Virus record (IMG/VR): IMGVR_UViG_3300044629_000168
Location: 1-32,277 of that record
Length of the DNA: 32,277 nt
From: a virus
Direction: 5' to 3' (one strand)
The translations under genes were made by a program, and so were the position numbers. A model generated the notes under the pieces. That model saw only the letters and a program-made list of their open reading frames with translations. It ran no database searches and was not told the origin of the DNA. Positions 31,948 to 32,277 of this stretch are shown here, in pieces (positions within the stretch are counted from its first letter, which is position 1; every line of letters begins with the position of its first letter).

Positions 31948-32277
31948 GTGGACGATGAAGTCAGCGAACGCATCAAGGCGATCAAGCGCGAGCTGCGCGA
32001 GCTTGGCGAGGACGTGGAGCAATTACGCAAGCGCACGGCTAGGACCGAGGACGTGGAGCAAATAGCTGCGAAGGTCACAGCAATTGAAACGGAGATGAGG
32101 ACCAAGCTGGCCTCCCTCCAATCCGATAGCCAGGAAGTCCGCCACGCGCTCCAGAAACTCGTTGAGACAATCGAACATCTCCGCACCGACCTGTCAGTCC
32201 ACAAGCGTGAAATCGCAAGCGTACAGGATCAGCAAAAGGTCAGCATGTGGGCGCGTATCCCGGTCGGCGGCTGGATG
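31948..32277 (+). CDS. coiled-coil protein, C-terminus cut by window edge (possible XhlA-like lysis protein)
   Basis: I translated this by hand: 110 codons are open from GTG 31948 to the right edge, with an in-frame stop upstream at 31882. The protein is a long charged coiled coil (residues 1-98: ERIKAIKRELRELGEDVEQL..., with LTAIE-like heptads) that turns hydrophobic at the edge (MWARIPVGGWM). A short coiled coil followed by one C-terminal membrane helix is the plan of XhlA-type lysis proteins, and holin/lysis genes often follow the tailspike. The rest of the gene must be seen to decide. GTG start is the only one in frame; ribosome binding site is weak (GGGG). Confidence 0.6.
   Translation, partial: MDDEVSERIKAIKRELRELGEDVEQLRKRTARTEDVEQIAAKVTAIETEMRTKLASLQSDSQEVRHALQKLVETIEHLRTDLSVHKREIASVQDQQKVSMWARIPVGGWM

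Overview
The window holds most of the genome of a tailed phage, or a prophage, with P22-like short-tailed (podovirus) architecture. The bacterial host is not identified. The sequence is G+C-rich with proteobacterial-style genes, and an alphaproteobacterium is my best guess, but nothing here proves it. About 95% is coding, genes are tightly packed, and many overlap by 1-4 bases (TAATG, TGATG, ATGA, GTGA), so translational coupling is likely. Both ends cut through genes. I see no tRNA, CRISPR, insertion sequence, integrase, repressor, endolysin or attachment site.

Layout. (1) 1-3891, minus strand: a recombination/repair operon transcribed leftward, consisting of a Sak4-like ATPase, a small unknown protein, a DUF669-like protein, a PD-(D/E)XK nuclease with a probable Fe-S cluster, and an SF2 helicase cut by the window edge. 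(2) 3892-3996: a divergent control region with GTGCAC/TTGCAC half-sites overlapping a plausible leftward promoter. (3) 3997-5994, plus strand: a TOPRIM primase-helicase, followed by an origin-like cluster of nine CGCACC/GGTGCG words (5961-6094). (4) 6175-8912: small early proteins, then a ParB-like protein overlapping a TET-associated-type glycosyltransferase (TAGT), the most interesting pair in the window. (5) 8899-12845: small and large terminase and P22-type portal. (6) 12845-15940: accessory genes placed between portal and scaffold. (7) 15993-18862: scaffold, an endonuclease VII-like HNH gene, and P22-type coat. (8) 18878-24581: virion proteins including gp4-like and gp10-like tail accessory factors and a needle candidate. 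(9) 24581-28928: three ejection proteins in the P22 order gp7, gp20, gp16. (10) 28925-31231: a tailspike. (11) 31231-31272: a bidirectional terminator, then a four-helix membrane protein on the minus strand and, after an intergenic region, the start of a coiled-coil protein on the plus strand.

The order terminase, portal, scaffold, coat, gp4, gp10, (needle), gp7, gp20, gp16, tailspike is that of P22, which supports the weaker assignments. The leftward operon and the primase-helicase would replicate and recombine the DNA, the ParB/TAGT pair may modify or mark it, the terminase packages it through the portal, and the ejection proteins and tailspike deliver it.
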